In this document: positions 62,934-64,000 of the stretch, piece after piece | Layout: every line of letters begins with the position of its first letter | Numbering within the stretch: the first letter of the stretch is position 1 | From: Halosimplex aquaticum | GTDB taxonomy: Archaea; Halobacteriota; Halobacteria; Halobacteriales; Haloarculaceae | Length of the DNA stretch: 64,000 bases | Direction: 5' to 3' | Assembly: GCF_028747785.1 (NCBI RefSeq) | Contig: NZ_CP118159.1 | Location: forward strand, 1-64,000 | Translations under genes and position numbers: made by a program | Notes under the pieces: model-generated | Databases searched by the model: none | The model's input: the letters and a program-made list of their open reading frames with translations, nothing else | What the model was told of the DNA's origin: nothing

Positions 62934-64000
62934 TGACTGATCCGAAAGAGCATATTAAGCAGCTTCGTACTCGGCAGGAAAATACGGATCCAAGTCTGTT
63001 GAAAGCGCTTGCAGGTGCGATCAATCGGCTGGAGAAAGCATTTCCAGAGCAATGGCACTTTTTGATGGAGTTCCTGCAGAACGCCGATGACTGCCAAAGT
63101 TCTTCATTTTCCTTAGAATTGACAGAGGACCGCATCCAGATATATAATGACGGTCGTCCGTTCGATTATGACGATATCGAGAGCCTCTGTAATGTCGGAC
63201 ACTCTTCCAAAGCTCATTCTGAGAAAGGTGAAGAGTATATCGGGTATCTTGGAGTGGGATTCAAGTCAGTCTTTTTAATATCGGATAATCCCCGTGTCAA
63301 TTCGGGTGGCTATCAGTTTAAATTCGACAAGGAGCACTGGGACGATCCGAGCCAAATTCCGTGGCAGATTACACCATTGTGGATGAACAACAGTATTCCG
63401 CAAATTCCCAAACAGTATTCCACCGCTTTCGACATCCCCATCTCCGATGCGATTACAAGCGAGACCTTCGACAAGCTTGTTCAAGAACTGAGTGCAGAGC
63501 ACATATCAGATACCACTGTTCTCTTCCTAAAGAACTTAGAGACGGTCAATATACACGATCGAATCAATAACGTCTCAAAAACAATCGAAAAGGAACTCCT
63601 CGAATCGAATTCAGAATATGAGATAATTCGAATAACTGTAGAACAAGACGGGGAAAAGAAGACCAACAAATGGCTTGTCTTTGACAATATTGTTTCAGTC
63701 CCTGAGCAGGTCAAAGACGACCCTATGACACAGCGGTGGGAACGTGATAATCTAGACACTAGAGAAGTCCGAGTCGCATTCAAACTGGATGATAATGGCT
63801 TGTTGCAGAAACACGAGGGTACCGCCCATATGGGAGTGTTTAGTTTCTTGCCGTTGAAAGAAGTTCCCAGTGGTTTGAATTTCTTAGTACAAGCCGACTT
63901 CCTTACAGCACCTGGACGCGAAACAATACATCGAGACGCTCCATGGAACCGCTGGCTAGCACGAGAAGTTTCTCAGCTAATCCAAGACCATGTTGTCCCT
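62933..64000 (+). CDS. sacsin-type HATPase protein, C-terminus beyond window
   Basis: The frame starts at ATG 62933 and stays open to the window end (356 residues visible). The N-terminal GHKL ATPase core has the N-box EFLQNADDCQ (about residues 46-55), the G1 box IYNDGRPFDYDDIESLC, and the G2 loop GVGFKSVFLISD. This matches sacsin-like ATPases (Hsp90-type fold). In bacteria and archaea such proteins often carry nuclease or DUF3883 domains further on, often in defence regions; the visible part does not reach them. The gene is AT-richer than the core of the element. Confidence 0.82.
   Translation, partial: MTDPKEHIKQLRTRQENTDPSLLKALAGAINRLEKAFPEQWHFLMEFLQNADDCQSSSFSLELTEDRIQIYNDGRPFDYDDIESLCNVGHSSKAHSEKGEEYIGYLGVGFKSVFLISDNPRVNSGGYQFKFDKEHWDDPSQIPWQITPLWMNNSIPQIPKQYSTAFDIPISDAITSETFDKLVQELSAEHISDTTVLFLKNLETVNIHDRINNVSKTIEKELLESNSEYEIIRITVEQDGEKKTNKWLVFDNIVSVPEQVKDDPMTQRWERDNLDTREVRVAFKLDDNGLLQKHEGTAHMGVFSFLPLKEVPSGLNFLVQADFLTAPGRETIHRDAPWNRWLAREVSQLIQDHVVP

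Overview
The window is accessory DNA of a halophilic archaeon (class Halobacteria), most likely a megaplasmid or a large integrated plasmid. The evidence is GC-rich coding sequence, very acidic proteins, archaeal replication and transcription factors (PCNA, an RPA-type ssDNA-binding protein, TFB), haloarchaeal family signatures (HVO_A0114-like wHTH, FilR1-like regulator, UPF0212), a ParA ATPase, toxin-antitoxin pairs and several insertion sequences. I saw no rRNA, tRNA or CRISPR array.

Layout. 0-1.3 kb: parA with an iteron-like array of CGTTTCTAACG-type repeats. 1.3-9 kb: UPF0212 protein, a large wHTH regulator, an unknown 477-aa protein, a UPF0175/PIN toxin-antitoxin pair, and a 4-nt-overlapping pair ending in a pRiA4b-ORF3-like protein. 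9-13.6 kb: an IS4-family transposase and a three-gene wHTH/unknown/tyrosine-recombinase unit. 13.6-16 kb: two tandem CoiA-like nuclease paralogues. 16-21 kb: two SWIM zinc-finger proteins, small unknown genes, a Tat lipoprotein and a PD-(D/E)xK-like protein. 21.4-32 kb: a long minus-strand block with a HExxH/vWA protein, an M48-like membrane protease, a TIGR02391-like protein, a MoxR-like AAA+ ATPase, a DUF932-like protein, a DUF6166-like protein and a second-type PCNA. 32.3-38 kb: a HExxH protease convergent with a catalytically degenerate prokaryotic Argonaute, which lies downstream of a nucleotidyltransferase and a wHTH regulator. 38-43 kb: TFB, a third SWIM protein, a GNAT protein and a compact toxin-antitoxin cluster with 34- and 51-aa microproteins. 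43-51 kb: three insertion sequences whose ends and target duplications can be read, around an OB-fold protein and a GNAT protein. 51-55 kb: an AT-richer operon of three unrecognised genes. 55-64 kb: RPA, a YhaN/YhaO (SbcC/SbcD-like) pair, and a small protein coupled to a sacsin-type ATPase cut by the window end.

Two features tie the region together. At least nine, probably eleven, minus-strand genes (SWIM, vWA, MoxR, DUF932-like, PCNA, nucleotidyltransferase, RPA and others) share a promoter layout: TTTATC followed within about 2 nt by a short inverted repeat whose sequence varies while pairing is kept, then (T)GAGG. Separately, three 41-bp elements (11-bp inverted arms GTTACCCCAC, 19-nt variable spacer, exactly 30 bp between half-sites) sit in intergenic DNA at 18.3, 43.1 and 49.1 kb.

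Many otherwise intact genes are broken by single-base indels. I count thirteen such sites in eleven genes, several in C/G runs. They point either to indel errors in the assembly or to recent decay; gene spans below are given across these breaks and each break is stated.
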